From positions 14,714,136 to 14,778,135 of the forward strand of contig JACGWO010000013.1 of assembly GCA_034509735.1 (NCBI GenBank): a stretch of DNA of 64,000 nt, written 5' to 3'. Below, piece by piece: positions 34,931-48,087 of this stretch. The position numbers and the translations under genes are program-made. Origin of the DNA: Sesamum alatum (Eukaryota; Streptophyta; Magnoliopsida; Lamiales; Pedaliaceae). Every line of letters starts with the position of its first letter. Position 1 is the stretch's first letter. The notes under the pieces were generated by a model. It saw only the letters and a list, made by a program, of their open reading frames with translations. It ran no database searches and was not told the origin of the DNA.

Positions 34931-37900
34931 CTAACCCCTTCTTGCTCTCTGGCCTTGCCTTTTAGGATGACTTGTAGATCTTACTGAATAAGCACCATTC
35001 TTTCCCCGTGTGGTCTTACTGGAGATTTCATAGGGAGATTGAAACCCAATATTTTCTACTGCACCAACTGTCTTGAATAGCCGTCTTCTATTAACCTCCT
35101 CAACTAGCGAACGATGCAGCAACTGGCTTCGTGTATCTACCAGAGAACGGTTCCTTGTCAATCTCGGCATTTCAATCTTGCTCATGTTTCTAGAAGTGGA
35201 ACCTTCTCTTGGTTCTACCATATCCTTGCTTTGCCGGTGGCAAAGTTTAGCAAGATGTTGCCCGGTGGATGAATTATCTCCCCGATAGAATCTTGACGGG
35301 CTTAGAATATCTTCGTTAGCAGCCTGTCCGTGTCTTTTTGGGCTCATTGGAGGGTCGTGTTCATCTGCAGAGTAGTAAGCCCAGTTTGAATACTTCTCAG
35401 AATGCAATGAGCTCTGCGAGCTGGTGTCATCAAACAAGTCACCTGGGGGTGGGGGTGGGGGCGGGTCATGATTAATATCTCGACCACATGTTTTTGAATA
35501 AGTGCTTCACCATTAGAAAATATTGGCAAAATTGACGAAATAGCAAGAAAATTACCTTGTAGCCAATGACCGGTGTGAGGTCTTGTGTTGATCCTATGAG
35601 ATGTGGTTGAACCCAAGACAGAGACTTGGGACGAAGAAGACGGAGACAAAAGATTATGGTGATCGTAATCATCTTCTTGATAATTTAGTACATGGAAGTG
35701 AGCCGACTGAGGGTGGTCCGGCTTCCAATCAGGAACGAGGCCAGATATCTCCCCATCAATCATATTTGCAATTTCAGATGGTCGCCAGTCGGTTATCTCC
35801 AACTCCTTCACCATTTCATTTGCAACATCGATAGGGGTATCACTGATAATATCAAAGGGAAAGAAGACATTTCTGACCGCACCTGGAAACAGAGATAAAA
35901 TCATTAGCCGCAAGAATCTCTGGTAGCAGTTTCTTGGTTTCCGCTCATGATCAGCATGGAAAATGAATGACGTGATGAGTAAATCGAGGGCTTGACGACT
36001 AAGAGCTACCTTCTTTATCTGCTATCTGCACTTTCAGGAAAATGGTACCGTCCTCAGGGTTTAAGGTTCCTGTAATAGTCATATTAGTCCTAGGAACATC
36101 GTCGTTCAACTGCAGACGCTCAAGTTCGATACAATCATTGAGCAAAGGCCTTTGGTTCTCAATATCTGACTCTGGATGGTCATCACAACAATCAACAGCA
36201 AGGAACGGATCAAGCATTAGTTCTTTCGCGGACATTCTCTTCGATGCAGACTCTAAGCATTTCCCAATGAACCGTTGGGCGTCCAAGTCTTGAACTTTGT
36301 AAAATGCCCTTGGTTTTTTACCCTTAAACAGAACATTACGCGGCATGTAAAATTCAGTTTTGATCAGTTTTTACATAATTTCTGCGAAACTGTAATATAT
36401 GATCTTACTGATGTCACTTTCTTGTATATCTGAGCGGGGTTGGTGCATTCGCTGTAGGGATATTCAGAAGTAATCATCTCCAGAACACACATCCCAAATG
36501 AGTATACATCAACGAGTTCATCGTAGTTTTCTTCATATAACTCTGGCGCCATGAACTCTGGCGTGCCTACAACATTTCAAACCAAATATCTAATAATTAC
36601 TGAACTCGAACAGAGAGTTTATTCATGAAAAAACAGTAAAAACTGTAAAAGAGTTCTTAACGGGCATGGCAGTAAAGAACAGATCGTCTATTTATATTCA
36701 TGGATTATATTGAGTGAGAAAGATGGCAACCATATAAAAAATACCTATAACGCTATGTGCTCTGTGTGACCCTCGTAGAATTGCTGCCAGGCCAAGGTCA
36801 CCAATCTTCACTTGTCCGAGGTGGCCGTTCACAAATATGTTATCGCACTTAAGATCTCTATGTATCACCGGAGGATCATGTCCATGCAGATACACAAGAC
36901 CTTCAAGTATTTGGCGAGCCCATATCTTTATAGCTCGAATATTCACTCGCTTATACTTAGCTCTGTATCTGCATTAAATCATATAAAGAAGTACAAAATT
37001 TTCAATTAGTCCAACGAAAAGTATATTATTTGCTTCTCTATATGTAAAGGAACTGCAACCAGACAAGTTGGTTCGGTAAACTTCGCCTTTTCTAACATCA
37101 TGGGGATCTAGAACCAAATCGACAATGATTTCAATTCCACTAGTATCGATCAACGGAGTCTGACTATTGAACTGTTTGGAGTCATTTCTATCATCATAGC
37201 TCATCTTTATTTAGCTTTTCAATAGCTGCCCACAAAATAGATGTTCTCAAGTTGACCAGATAATGTACCAAGTTTAATGAATATACAGAAAAGTACAATT
37301 CTGATTAACATGTTTTCCTACATGCTTAGGTATACCTAACTCGAATATCCCCTCAAGAATGACTTATTCAACATTTAAGATTATAGAATAATCTGTATTC
37401 GAGATGGATATCCTCGTTAACTAAACTATCTAAGTCAACCTCGAATGTAAGGCAATATAACTCAAAACTATGCATACATATAAGCATGTAGAACTATAGT
37501 AAGATCTTGTCATCGAGAGAGCAGTTGGGAGGGAGAATTTACTCTCTGAGGGTGCCAGAAGTGAACATTTCAGTAATAAAATTGAACGTTCTGTTTTCTA
37601 TGTCGATCCAAGAAGTGTAGAACCGGATGATTGAGTCGTGATTGAGGGTGCTGAGGAGGTGAACCTCTGAGTAGAGCCGTTGCAAGTCGTCCGGAGATTG
37701 AAGCAAGTCGATTAGCTTTACTTGGTTCCATGCTACTTCTATCCCAAGCACCTCATCGATCGCCTTGTACACTGTTTTCATCGCCCCCTTCCCCAGAACT
37801 TCCTCAAACTGTCAATCATCCATATATTAACACAACAAAGTACAACAGTTCTTCCATTATGTAACCATAGCAAACAACCACCAACTCAAGAAAACATTCA

Positions 37901-38358
37901 TTTCAACAATGGAACATCCCTCAGGCTGGTCAAAACATACACACACACACACACACATAAAATTCACATAAAGGGCCAAGACCAACAAGATAGGAGGCAA
38001 CAAACCCATAATTTCTTCTAATCCTTTTCCCCATTTCAAGAATCAGTCAATTACTAACTTGATATCCAAAGTGTTCAAATACTCAATTATTGAAACCAAG
38101 AGCCAGAGATGCATCCCATAGTTAATAACATCAACTTGACTATATATACATATCCATGGTTGTGTTATCAAGAACTCAAAATATGAGATACGAAAAAAAC
38201 GATGGTAATTAAAAAGAACACCCACCAAAGAAAAACCAGAATAATCAAGGCAAAAATCAACTTACTCGGCCGTATCGACCAGTTGGGTCAGTTTCAACGT
38301 ATCCAGCCTCCTCAGTCGATTCATCAAACACCTGCTCTCCAAACCTCACCTTATACAT
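34931..38358 (-). CDS. WNK protein kinase, WNK4-like, 7 coding exons
   Basis: Serine/threonine kinase of the plant With-No-Lysine family, cytosolic, linked in other plants to ion balance, flowering time and osmotic signalling. Coding exons (minus): 38358-38266, 37808-37543, 36968-36745, 36566-36409, 36322-36010, 35882-35556, 35442-34931. All have GT-AG borders, phases agree, and the total is 1893 nt (630 residues plus stop). The kinase domain spans about residues 28-290. The usual strand-3 lysine is replaced (EVAWNQV), and Lys42 in GKGAMKTVY takes its role, the defining WNK feature. HRDLKCDN gives catalytic Asp158 and DLG gives Asp177. An autoinhibitory PF2-like domain follows (about 325-395, with NVFFPFDI). 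The tail ends in [18 protein letters not shown] and GFQSPYEIS motifs shared with Arabidopsis WNK4. An acceptor at about 38377 (TTTCTGCAG) implies a 5' UTR intron. No lesion was found. Confidence 0.93.
37941..37959. repeat. (AC)n microsatellite in WNK intron 1
   Basis: About nine AC units on the plus strand within the intron between WNK coding exons 1 and 2. Likely polymorphic. Confidence 0.85.
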
Positions 38359-40009
38359 GTTTGCTTAAAAATTCTGCAGAAATGAACAGTTCGTTAAAAC
38401 TATGCAATCATAGAAAAAGAGTATATATACTCTGCACAACTTCAAGAGCTTGGTTGAATATATATATGTATAAGAGAGAGAGAGAGAGAGGGAGAGAGAG
38501 AGAGAGAAGCATATAATAAACTGGAGAGATTTTCTTCATAGTTTTCATGGAGAAAATATGCAAGAAAAGAGACAAAAGAGGGTGGAACTGTCAATCAAAT
38601 CGATGCCCCCCACAAACTCCAGGATTACTGAAAATCACAACTCTTTGCAGCCCATTTGATTGATGAAAAGGGGCAGCCAGGATTTGACATAACTTATATT
38701 TCTACCGTAGTAGAAAGTTGTATGAGGAAGCTTCATAATTCTTTTTGCTGCAGGGAAAAAAACCAAAAGTGGGGGAAAAAAAGGATTCACCTGAGATTTT
38801 TCATGAATTATAAATTCACATCCATCACAAAAGAAAAAAAAATGATATTGTTTTCATTAATGCTTATCAAATACATTATAATTAGAACGTATAAACAGGT
38901 AGACTTAGTTGTTCAATAATAACTAAAATCATTATAAAAAAAAAAGTACCATAATCAAGAAAACTCGACTCTTACAGCAGTGTTCAAACAGCAAAATCGC
39001 TGCGAGACTTGATTTCATTACAAGAATTGATGAACTGATCGTAAGCAAAATGCATGTAGAGATCGAAGAGAGAAATTGGAGAAGTGTGGGTGCGCACATG
39101 TTAAGGACTGGGTCGGAATGGAACTATTTGTATAGTTGTTGGGTACGTAACGGAGTTGGCGGCTTGTTGTCGCTTGTGGGCGGTGTGACGTTAGTGTTTG
39201 AACTTTGAACTTTCCACGGCGTTATGTGGACAAACGGAACTTGGGACGGGGCTCAATTGGCGAAGGAAGATGCCAAGTTTGAATTTTCTTCTCCAATTAA
39301 TCAGATTATTGTGTGTTGGATAATTTGTCGGATTATGATCCATCACCCTCTCTTTGGTTTTATTATTTCTCTAATTATAATTTGGATTCATAAAATAAAA
39401 CTGAGGAGGGGTCCACCAATATACGTGTTGAAATGACATCAACGCCCTTCACAAATTGAACAAAATATTTACATTGATTTCGCACGGTTGCATCAGATTT
39501 TTTTCGGGCTTACAATGCATCCTAAATTAACGATTTATAGATATTTACGTCATTTTGATGTGGTTAATTTAAATAGAGCAAAAATATAAGTATTTTGGCC
39601 TCTAGTTGTCATGTATGTAATATTGCTCACACATGTATTAAATTAATTTTATTTTTAGATTGATCTTATCGACTTAAACATTAATTGGAGAGCTATAACT
39701 AGAGGTTATTCAATATATCCTTGACTTTAACTGTGCTTGCAGGACTTGTGGACAAGTCGATGGTATGGTAGACAATCTTCGAATAAGAAGCTCGATCTTG
39801 GACTCGATAAGAAAATATCAAGACCCCACTGTGATATTGAAAATTTTCCAAAAACCCGCTTTGAAAATTAAAGTATCAATTACACTCCCTGTGATAAGAA
39901 ATAAAATTCAAAAAACTCCCTGAGGTCAGGGTTGGTATCACACGCGCTTTCACTGCGGCTGGTGGTTTGAAAAATGACTTTTCTTGATATTTTTGCTCTT
40001 CTCTCCTAT
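38359..40009. other. WNK 5' UTR/promoter side and intergenic DNA
   Basis: On the minus strand a splice acceptor 18 bases before the WNK ATG indicates an untranslated first exon farther upstream, perhaps near 38940-39090. An (AG)n tract at 38474-38508 lies in this presumed 5' UTR intron. 39200-40009 is AT-rich; a segment at about 39820-39960 (with CAATTACACTCCCTG and CTCCCTGAGGTCAGG) resembles the MITE ends found elsewhere here. No gene is supported; short frames at 38656 and 39224 look random. Confidence 0.5.
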
Positions 40010-40727
40010 TGTATGACCAATCTAATATAATATATATATATATATAATATATAATTTAATAAATCTTAAAATAATAAATAAGTATTTTGACATAAAGATA
40101 ATATAAATATGTATGAATATATCATCATAACTTATAATTCATATACATAGAGACAAACCTATATTTTTGTCGTGCACAGATTCATTACAATTCTAAGAAT
40201 TAGCTATGCTTACAGATCACTTGATATTTCGAGTAATTTATAAAAATGCAGAAAATTAGTTGAGACAATATAAATAATATTTCAAAGTTTTAAAATATTA
40301 TATATTGTATTTATAAGTAAATGTGTATTCATGTAAAATTATATTTATTTACCTCATATAAAGTATTAAAGACAATAAATAATATTAATCACAAGCACAT
40401 AAATTTATTTATATATAAAATATACATTATGGGCATCATTTGACCTTAGCGGCCTAGAGTGGTCGATACTGTATAACCAAATTAAGAGAATTTTTTAAAA
40501 TAAACATTACGTATAATTAGATATATTTATATATAATTGGATACAAATATGTAGGCAAAAAAATTCAAAAGATCATTTGTAACGATAAATTATTTTTAAT
40601 TATTTATATAATATGTCAATTAAAAACAAGCATAGCTACTTTAATTTATAGAAGTATTAATTTTACATACTATATTTGTATATTCATATGAAATTTTATC
40701 CATTTGCATTATATATGAAATAAAAAG
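40010..40727. repeat. AT-rich tandem array, left part
   Basis: First piece of a long-unit AT-rich repeat. It is recognised by the anchor CTAGAGTGGTCGATACTGTA at 40454 (preceded by AGCGGC, type a) and flanking words shared with 43000-44998, 55873-57588 and 63366-63870. It ends with GAAATAAAAAG at 40717-40727, where solo LTR D begins. Confidence 0.8.
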
Positions 40728-42836
40728 TGGAACAATCGGGTACGGCCCGGGAACGCAAGGGAAGCATAAAAATGTGAATTTAAAGGCATAATCTTAAACG
40801 GGTTCAAAGGGGTGTTCCATTTGAAATTCCCGGACATTCGGTATTTGTCAAGAGTATAACAACATAAAATAAACATGCTGGATGTGTGGCTAAAGGAATA
40901 AAAACAAAAGGTACAAGAATATAAATGAGAATCTACCTTTTGTTTCGCAAACGTAGCACCGGCTCTAGCTTTGTTCCCTTTACGTTTTCTTGTTCCGTTC
41001 ACTTGAGAATTCAACGTAGAATTCCTTCAAGTTGTCCACACCACACTATGGAAGAGTGCATCCCCTAATCGATTGCTAGATAGAAGTAGAGAAAAGAAGA
41101 AGAAACACTTCCAAAACAACACTATTGTTTAATGTCTTTGGGAATGTTTTTAAGTTCAACCTTTTCAAAAGGTATAAACACAAAAAGGAGAGTTTTTCAG
41201 AGAATTTTGGAGAGTTTTAAAGGGAAAAAATTCGTGCAAGACATAGGCATTCAAGTTATGTGAATGGTTTTGTGTATGTAGTGTTGTTGAATTCAAAATT
41301 CAACTTCTATAGTTAATATCCAAAGCAACCTACATACACTCACCACTCTCTACATAACCATGCACCATTATAGCAAATAAAACCACCCACCAAACCTATA
41401 AAGGCTGGTCACATTTTCCTCACATGTGGAGGATTTTAATTCCTCCTTCACTTGCTATAAATTGAATTTTTCCATGGACTAGGACTACTAGTCTTGGACT
41501 TTTATTTAATCTAATTAAATTAAGTCCAAACAAAGTCCATTGGGCATTAATTAATCCAATTAATCTCAATCCAATTGAAGCCCATAAGTTTATGTAATCC
41601 AATTAAATAAACATAAGTCCGAACTCTAATTAATTGATCCAATCAATTAATTAATCCAAATCTGATAAATTAATCAAATTAATTTAAAGGTTCTAAGTCC
41701 AAAAATTAACTTATCCAACTAATTAATTCTTGGACCATACATCAAATGGATTTCCCAATAAATGATCCAATCATTTATTTTTCTCCTTGAATTAATTTAA
41801 TCCAATTAAATTAATTCGCTTCTTCTAGAATTAATTCCAAATTAATTCTACCAATTTCATAGTGATTTGTGTGTGACTCTTTAGGTTCACACTCAGCTAG
41901 ACTTGGGCTTGTGTCCAAAACAATTGGTCAATTAAATCCAATTTAATTAAATGTTTTCCAATTAACCATTAATCGAAAAACGCCCGTCACCATGGGTGGC
42001 CGTCTAGCAACGGTTCATGGCACTAGAGACTAGGTGAATGTTGGCGTGAACGTTCAGGCCCCCGAGTTCCATACGAGTACGGTCCTTCCATCATCCGTCT
42101 CCCCGTCCAAGTCTAGGGCATGGAATTGGGCGTCGGTTCCCATCCTGGACTAGACAACTATGCTTAATAACTCGAGACACATCTGCTCTGTTGATTGATG
42201 CAGGAAATCATTCCTTACTCGACCAATCGTTGGATAAGGCTTATGATGAACGTATCCCATATACGAACATCTCTTGCCAGACCCTAGATACAACCTTCAT
42301 ATGCGTGTGACTGCCATGATTCCTCAAGTCCGAGGGCTAATCTCATACTATTGGAGTTGGGAATTCCAGTTATACCGACCAAGCCTCCAAGGCTTCCATA
42401 TGACGATTCCACGAGTCAGTTCAGTCAGCTAACACCCTTGTCAACCAACCCACTAATATTGCATAGACATCCAACGTCTATCGCTGATGAAACACGACAC
42501 TCATCCAATGAATGCAATCCTTAGTGCAAGTCTCTATAGGACCCTCGATGCCCTGTCTCGAGGTCCTCAACTCGGAACGTTTCAGACCAACCCTCAGAAG
42601 TTGGTTTCATAGCTTCCATCCAATGCGCAGCCCAACTACATGGGTTATCCAATTGGTCTGTGGGCATTTGTTATGACGTTAAAATGCCGTTTAACGTAAT
42701 TAGTAAGTACAACAAACACATACTGCCAAGGATGAATACTTACTATATTCATCGAGTCAATATTCCTTTAATAAAGATTGCTAAATAGAACCCAAAACTG
42801 CCAATTCAATTGGCTTTTTGGTCACCAATTCTAACA
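40728..42836 (-). mobile_element. Solo LTR D
   Basis: A complete LTR of 2109 bp; the minus strand starts TGTTAGAATTGGTGACC at 42836 and ends GTTCCA at 40728. Flanks are AAAAG (40723-40727) and AAAAA (42837-42841). The undisturbed site is seen in sister repeats as AAATAAAAAGAAATGCAAAAG (44717 region), so the insertion is clean. It carries the shared core block inverted at about 41870-42010. No internal region is present. It is related to the M LTR more than to B or C at the start. Confidence 0.9.
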
Positions 42837-44998
42837 AAAAAAAAATGCAAAAGATCATTTGTAACAATAAATCATTTAGCATAAGTTAACTATATATTAT
42901 ATTTAATATTAAAAGCAGATGTACGAAACGATTATTTGTAAATAAAATAACGATTATGGACATATAAGAATCTTTAAACTAAACGGATGATCTATTTATA
43001 TTTAATTTATAAAAAATATTTATTTATATCACGTATGTATTTAGATGTCTATTTTATTTGGATACAATCATCTATACATAAATTTATATAGTTACTTTAT
43101 TAATATATTTATACATATAAAAATGCATGAGAAATATTACGAAATGTCAATCAGAGGCTTACTTTAGTTTATTCATCTACTAATTTTTATATATTATATT
43201 TGTATATAATATAAAATTATATTTATGTAAATCGTAAATTATTTGAGACAATATAAATAATATTTCAAAGTTTTAAAATGTTATATATTATATTTGTATG
43301 TAATTATGTATTCATGTAAAATTATATTTATTTACCTAAAGTAGTAAAGACAATAAACAATATTAAGCACAAGCACATAACCTTAGCCCTCTAGAGTGGT
43401 CGATACTTTACAACCAAATTAAGAGAATTTTAAAATAAACATTATGTAAATATGATGATATATATATATAATTGAATATGAATATGTAGGCAAAAAAATT
43501 CAAAAGATAATTTGTAACAATATATCATTTTAAATTATTTGTATAATATGTCATCTAGAAACAAGCATAGTTACTTTAATTTATAGAAGTATTAATTTTA
43601 CATATTATATTTGTATATTCATATAAAAATATATCCATTTACATTATATATGAAATACAGAGAAATGCAAAAGATCATTTGTAACAATAAATCATTTATA
43701 AACTTTTTAAAATAAATAATATTTGTATGGTTCATAACAAGTTAACTATATATTTGTAAATAAAATAAAGATTATGGACATATAAGAATCTTAAATTAAA
43801 AGCATGATCTATTTATATAGTTACTTTAATTTATAAAAACCATTTATTTATATCACGTATTTATTTAGATGCCTATTTTATTTTGATACAATTATGTATA
43901 CATAAATTATAAAGTTACTTTACTAATATATTTATTGCATATTATGAAATGTCAATCAGAGACTTACTTTAGTTTATTCATCTACTAATTTTATATATTA
44001 TATTTGTATATAGTATAAAATTATATTTATTTAAATCGTATTTGAAATGTAAAAGAATACAGAAAATTATTTGACATAAACATAATATAAATATGTATGA
44101 GTTTATCATCATAATTTATAATTCATATACATAGAGACAAACCTATATTTTTGTTGTCCACAGATTCATTACAACTCGAAGAATTAGCTATGCTTACAAA
44201 TCACTTGATATTTCGAGTAATTTATAATAATGCAGAAAATTAGTTGACACAATATAAATAATACCTCAAGGTTTTAAAATATTTTATATTATATTTGTAT
44301 GTAAATGTGTATTCATGTAAAATTATATTTATTTACCTCATATAAAGTATTAAAGACAATAAACAATATTAAGCACAAGCACATAAGTTTATTTATAAAT
44401 AAAATATATATTATGGGCATAGTTTGACCTTAGCGGTCTAGAGTGGTCGATACAGTATAACCAAATTAAGAGAATTTTTAAGATAAATATTACGTAAATA
44501 TGATGAGATATATATATATATATATATATAATTGAATACAAATATGTAGCCAAAAAAATTCAAAAGATCATTTGTAACAATAAATCATTTTTAATTATTT
44601 ATATAATACATCAATTAATAACAAGCATAGTTACTTTAATTTATAGAAGTAATAATTTTACATATTATATTTGTATATTCATATGAAATTATATCTATTT
44701 ACATTATATATAAAATAAAAAGAAATGCAAAAGATCATTTGTAACAATCAATCATTTATAAACTTATTAAAATAAATAATATTTGCATGGTTCATAATAA
44801 GTTAACTATATATTATTTTTAATATTAATAGTAGATGTAAGAAATGATTATTTGTAAATAAAATAACGATTGTGGACATATAAGAATTTTTAAAATAAAA
44901 GCTTGATCTATTTATATTTAATTTATAAAAAACATATATTTATATCACGTAAGTATTTAGATGCCTATTTTATTTGGATACAATTATCTATACATAAA
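42837..44998. repeat. AT-rich tandem array, middle part
   Basis: Contains anchors at 43391 (type b, AGCCCT) and 44438 (type a, AGCGGT), 1047 bp apart. Recurrent words include ATGCAAAAGATCATTTGTAA, GAAATGTCAATCAGAG and ATTCATATACATAGAGACA. A (TA)n run at 44508-44530 sits just after the type a anchor, as at 57311. It ends at ACATAAA (44998), where the Harbinger element begins. Confidence 0.85.
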
Positions 44999-45028
44999 GG
45001 GCATGTTTACTTATATGTATAGGTTTGT
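44999..45028 (+). repeat. Left terminal inverted repeat of the Harbinger element
   Basis: GGGCATGTTTACTT is a perfect 14-bp match to the right end read inward; matches continue with gaps to about base 24. The start GGGCATGTTT is common among plant PIF/Harbinger and Tourist elements. Confidence 0.9.
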
Positions 45029-46068
45029 AACCAATTAGGATTAACTTGGGATTTGTGGTTGTACTACCTCAATCGTATAAATTAACAACTTGTTTACTAA
45101 ATTTCTGGAATTTAGTACGATTACAACTTTAAACCCCACAAACTTGTTTACTACTTTGGTTAGGATGTATGATTATATTGTGATTTGTCTGTTTTACCCC
45201 AGAAGAAGACAAAACATCATGTCAAAATAATGACTACTCTCTTCCCTATAACCCAACTCTCCTTCCTTGCCTAACATTGTAATCTTCTCCATTGCATATT
45301 CCCTCCTCTGTACCTTTTTTACTGAAGATCGGTTACGCCTGGACTCTTCCTTCGTACCTTCATTTACCATAGTTTTTTTTTAAAGATTGAATGTGGATTT
45401 TTTCCTTTTCGCAGAACCCTAATCTTGGATTGCGGTGGTTGTGGTGTGGCGGTGTTCTGTAATTCCAATTATTTTCCCTACTCTAACGACAACCCTCGGG
45501 TGTAGTATGTCGGCCGATCGCAAAAAGAATAGGTAAGCTCACAAGAAAATCTCCTCTGTTTACTTTTATCTCTTTCGCCCAATTTATATGGTAGCGTAGC
45601 AAAACGACGGTGCTCGGTATGTGTATCTTTTTCTTCTTATGTTTTCCATTTGTGCACCGTGTATTTTCAACTATCTATTTACACCAGTTTCATTTTTCAA
45701 TTGTTGGTAATTTCATTCAATTTTGAGGCTCTGCTAATATATGTACTCCACTGCACAGTATCACATTTATTATATATTGAACCATTCTAAGGGACTGTAG
45801 TCAGCAGTGGGTTTTCATGAAATGCAGTCGACCTGGTGACGTTTTGAATGTGTATTTCCATGATCCAAAGTTAATAAGGAAGGTGACTTTTTCCTTCTTC
45901 AATTATTATGGTTCATGAAATGTCCATTCTTTCCTGCGGTAGTAAGATGCTTATAGTTACTTTGTACACACTGTGTCCATGCTTGTAGTCGTTGTGGCGG
46001 GGTTAACGTGGTATTAAAACCATGGTCCTTTATGTGTTCTGTTGTATACTTATCAAACGAATACAGCA
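45029..46068 (+). promoter_or_regulatory. Left subterminal region, probable promoter and 5' UTR
   Basis: Noncoding region between the left terminus and the first gene. A possible short first exon ATGTCGGCCGATCGC at about 45508 is followed by a clean donor (AATAG|GTAAGC). Joining it to the acceptor at 46066 does not give an open frame, so it may be a 5' UTR exon with its own short frame. Confidence 0.4.
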
Positions 46069-46648
46069 ATGGATAGTTGGTCCGGGAATAACAGCGGTGG
46101 TAGTGCGATAAATGGTACCGGAAGGTCAAACAGTTGGCAGAATTCATCTTCTTCGTCGGCTAAGGTGATGCGTACTGCACCTGCGGACGGGAAGTGGTTG
46201 TTCGTACTTCGTGGACTACTATGAATCCCGGAAGACGTTTTCGTGGATGTCCCGGGGATGCGGTGAGTATTCATCAACTTTAAGCCCTATCTGCCGAAGT
46301 TAATTATTCATTATCCACTTTTCCGTATGGGCTGACAGTATGAAACGTGATCGCAACATGCTTCTTTGCTTTATTTTTGTATAGAAAGAATACCAATGTT
46401 ACGATTTTCAGGGTAAGTACTGTGGGACGTTCCAATGGGTAGACCCACCCATGTGTCGTCGTTCACTCGAGGTCATTCCTAGGCTGCTCAATAGGATTAA
46501 CCAATACGATGCCCGCCGACAACAGGCTCAGGAGCGTTTTGAGCAGGAACGAATCCGTCGGAGAAGGTTTGGTCGTATGCTCTGCCTAGTGGTCTTGTGC
46601 TGGGTCTGTTCATCGTTTTACATCATTCAATCTTGTCGTACGGCTTAG
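46069..46648 (+). pseudogene. GRF-type zinc-finger protein with C-terminal membrane segment
   Basis: GRF fingers are small zinc-binding modules that contact single-stranded nucleic acid in other proteins. Exon 1 is 46069-46262 and exon 2 is 46385-46648 (GATGCG|GTGAGT donor, TATAG acceptor). The protein would be about 150 residues: a Ser/Asn-rich start, then the finger with YCTCG, RTSWTTMNPGRRFRGCP, KYCGTFQWVDPPMC, then a charged helix (ARRQQAQERFEQERIRRRR) and a hydrophobic segment (MLCLVVLCWVCSSFYII) near the end. One base is missing at about 46165-46177: the Ser-rich start and the finger are in different frames, and exon 1 is 194 nt where 195 is needed. It is the first gene inside the left terminus and reads inward. 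Confidence 0.8.
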
Positions 46649-48087
46649 TACCTTCGTCATGTGGTCCTTACTTATCTTGAATGGGGCCTCTTACAATCCC
46701 CTTGTTTTGCTTGAAGAAATGTTATATATTACCCCTACTCCTACTGGGCCGGATTAGTCATTTTGTGAAATACTGATTGTTGACATATGAAGTTAAATTA
46801 TGGTAATGTAGCCTAGTAATGATGCCTATCATACTTTTGTACATTTCAGTCGAAGCATACTCTATACCTCCGCGGTTGAACCGCGGTCGCCATGTTTTGA
46901 ACTACTTAAGCATGTATATTAAGACACTTTCGTACTACATTAATGTGGCAGTCGTACATGTCGTTTGGTTATCGATATCGTTTCGTTCTTCTTAATGCCT
47001 TTATATTGAACTGCACATCCTACGAAATTGTAGTGGCTAAATTTCACATATTTAATCATATGTACATTGTTGAATGAATTGTTTCAATTTTGCATCCAAA
47101 TTGGGCTGAATTGCACTGTAGTTTCCTACTGTAATATCCAGGGGCAAATTTTGTCCGTACATTGTGACATGAGCCGCCTTACTCAATTATGCATAGTGAA
47201 GCATTGCTCGTTGAAACACCCTGATACGAGACTCTAGCTTTACTTGTTAAATTTTGTTGTATATTCTTTTGGTCAGTATGGGGTCTTCAGAGTCAGATTG
47301 AATTATAGTACTTAGTTCAAAGGTGATGATGCACGATATTTGCTATGATGCATTATAATTCCCTCTTTTTTTTCATTAACCCCGATTCTGATTTGGTTGT
47401 GGTCTTCACAGACGTTAGCCATCGGGCATATATTACACGTCTTCATTCGCATGAAGCTTGCTCATTCCTACACTTAATTAGGAATTAACCTTGAAATTTT
47501 CTTTGCCCGTTTCACTTGAAGTGCATGTTCTTTTCCTTATGACGTGTATTGTTAAACTAATATCGGGCAATGGTAATGCCTTCATCCACGTCAGAACCTT
47601 CTCCCCCTTGTTACTTGTCTTAAATATGAATGACAAGGCTACAGATTCATATTTATTCATGGGGGTGGTACTATTTGCATGAGGAAATATGTTGAGTGAT
47701 ACTTTCCAATAAAGATCCACAAGTGATATGCAATTAAAGTGTGAAAAAAAGGTGATCAGATTTTTATACACCCCTCTAGTGATCCATTTACAACCACGTA
47801 TTAAGTACATCCCCACCAACTGCCTGAAGACCGAATTAATCCCTCATAACCGCCATTTTTTTTCTTTTGCTTCCAGATGAGCAATTAATTTGCAGCATTC
47901 CATGATGAGGCCTGCAGTAACTATCACCATCACCCTTTGCATTGATACCACTTCCAAATACTCCAACTCTGCTCCACCAACACTTCTCATCAACCATCTA
48001 TAAATATACCCCATCTTTCACAATGCACTTGTGCCAATACTTGATATCCAAAGTCATCCTTGACCCTTATACTAGCAATTAGGAAAA
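46649..48087. other. Noncoding stretch inside the Harbinger element
   Basis: AT-rich, with many stops in all frames; likely 3' UTR of the GRF gene and promoter of the next gene. The frames at 47478-47819 look random. Nothing else was recognised. Confidence 0.5.

Noticed and set aside
36974..37204. 76-codon minus-strand frame between WNK exons 2 and 3
   Set aside because: It lies wholly inside the intron 37542-36969, and exons 2 and 3 join in phase without it.
40010..44998. CRISPR-like or other short-spacer array
   Set aside because: The repeats are near 1 kb, AT-rich, without short regular spacers, in a plant nuclear setting.
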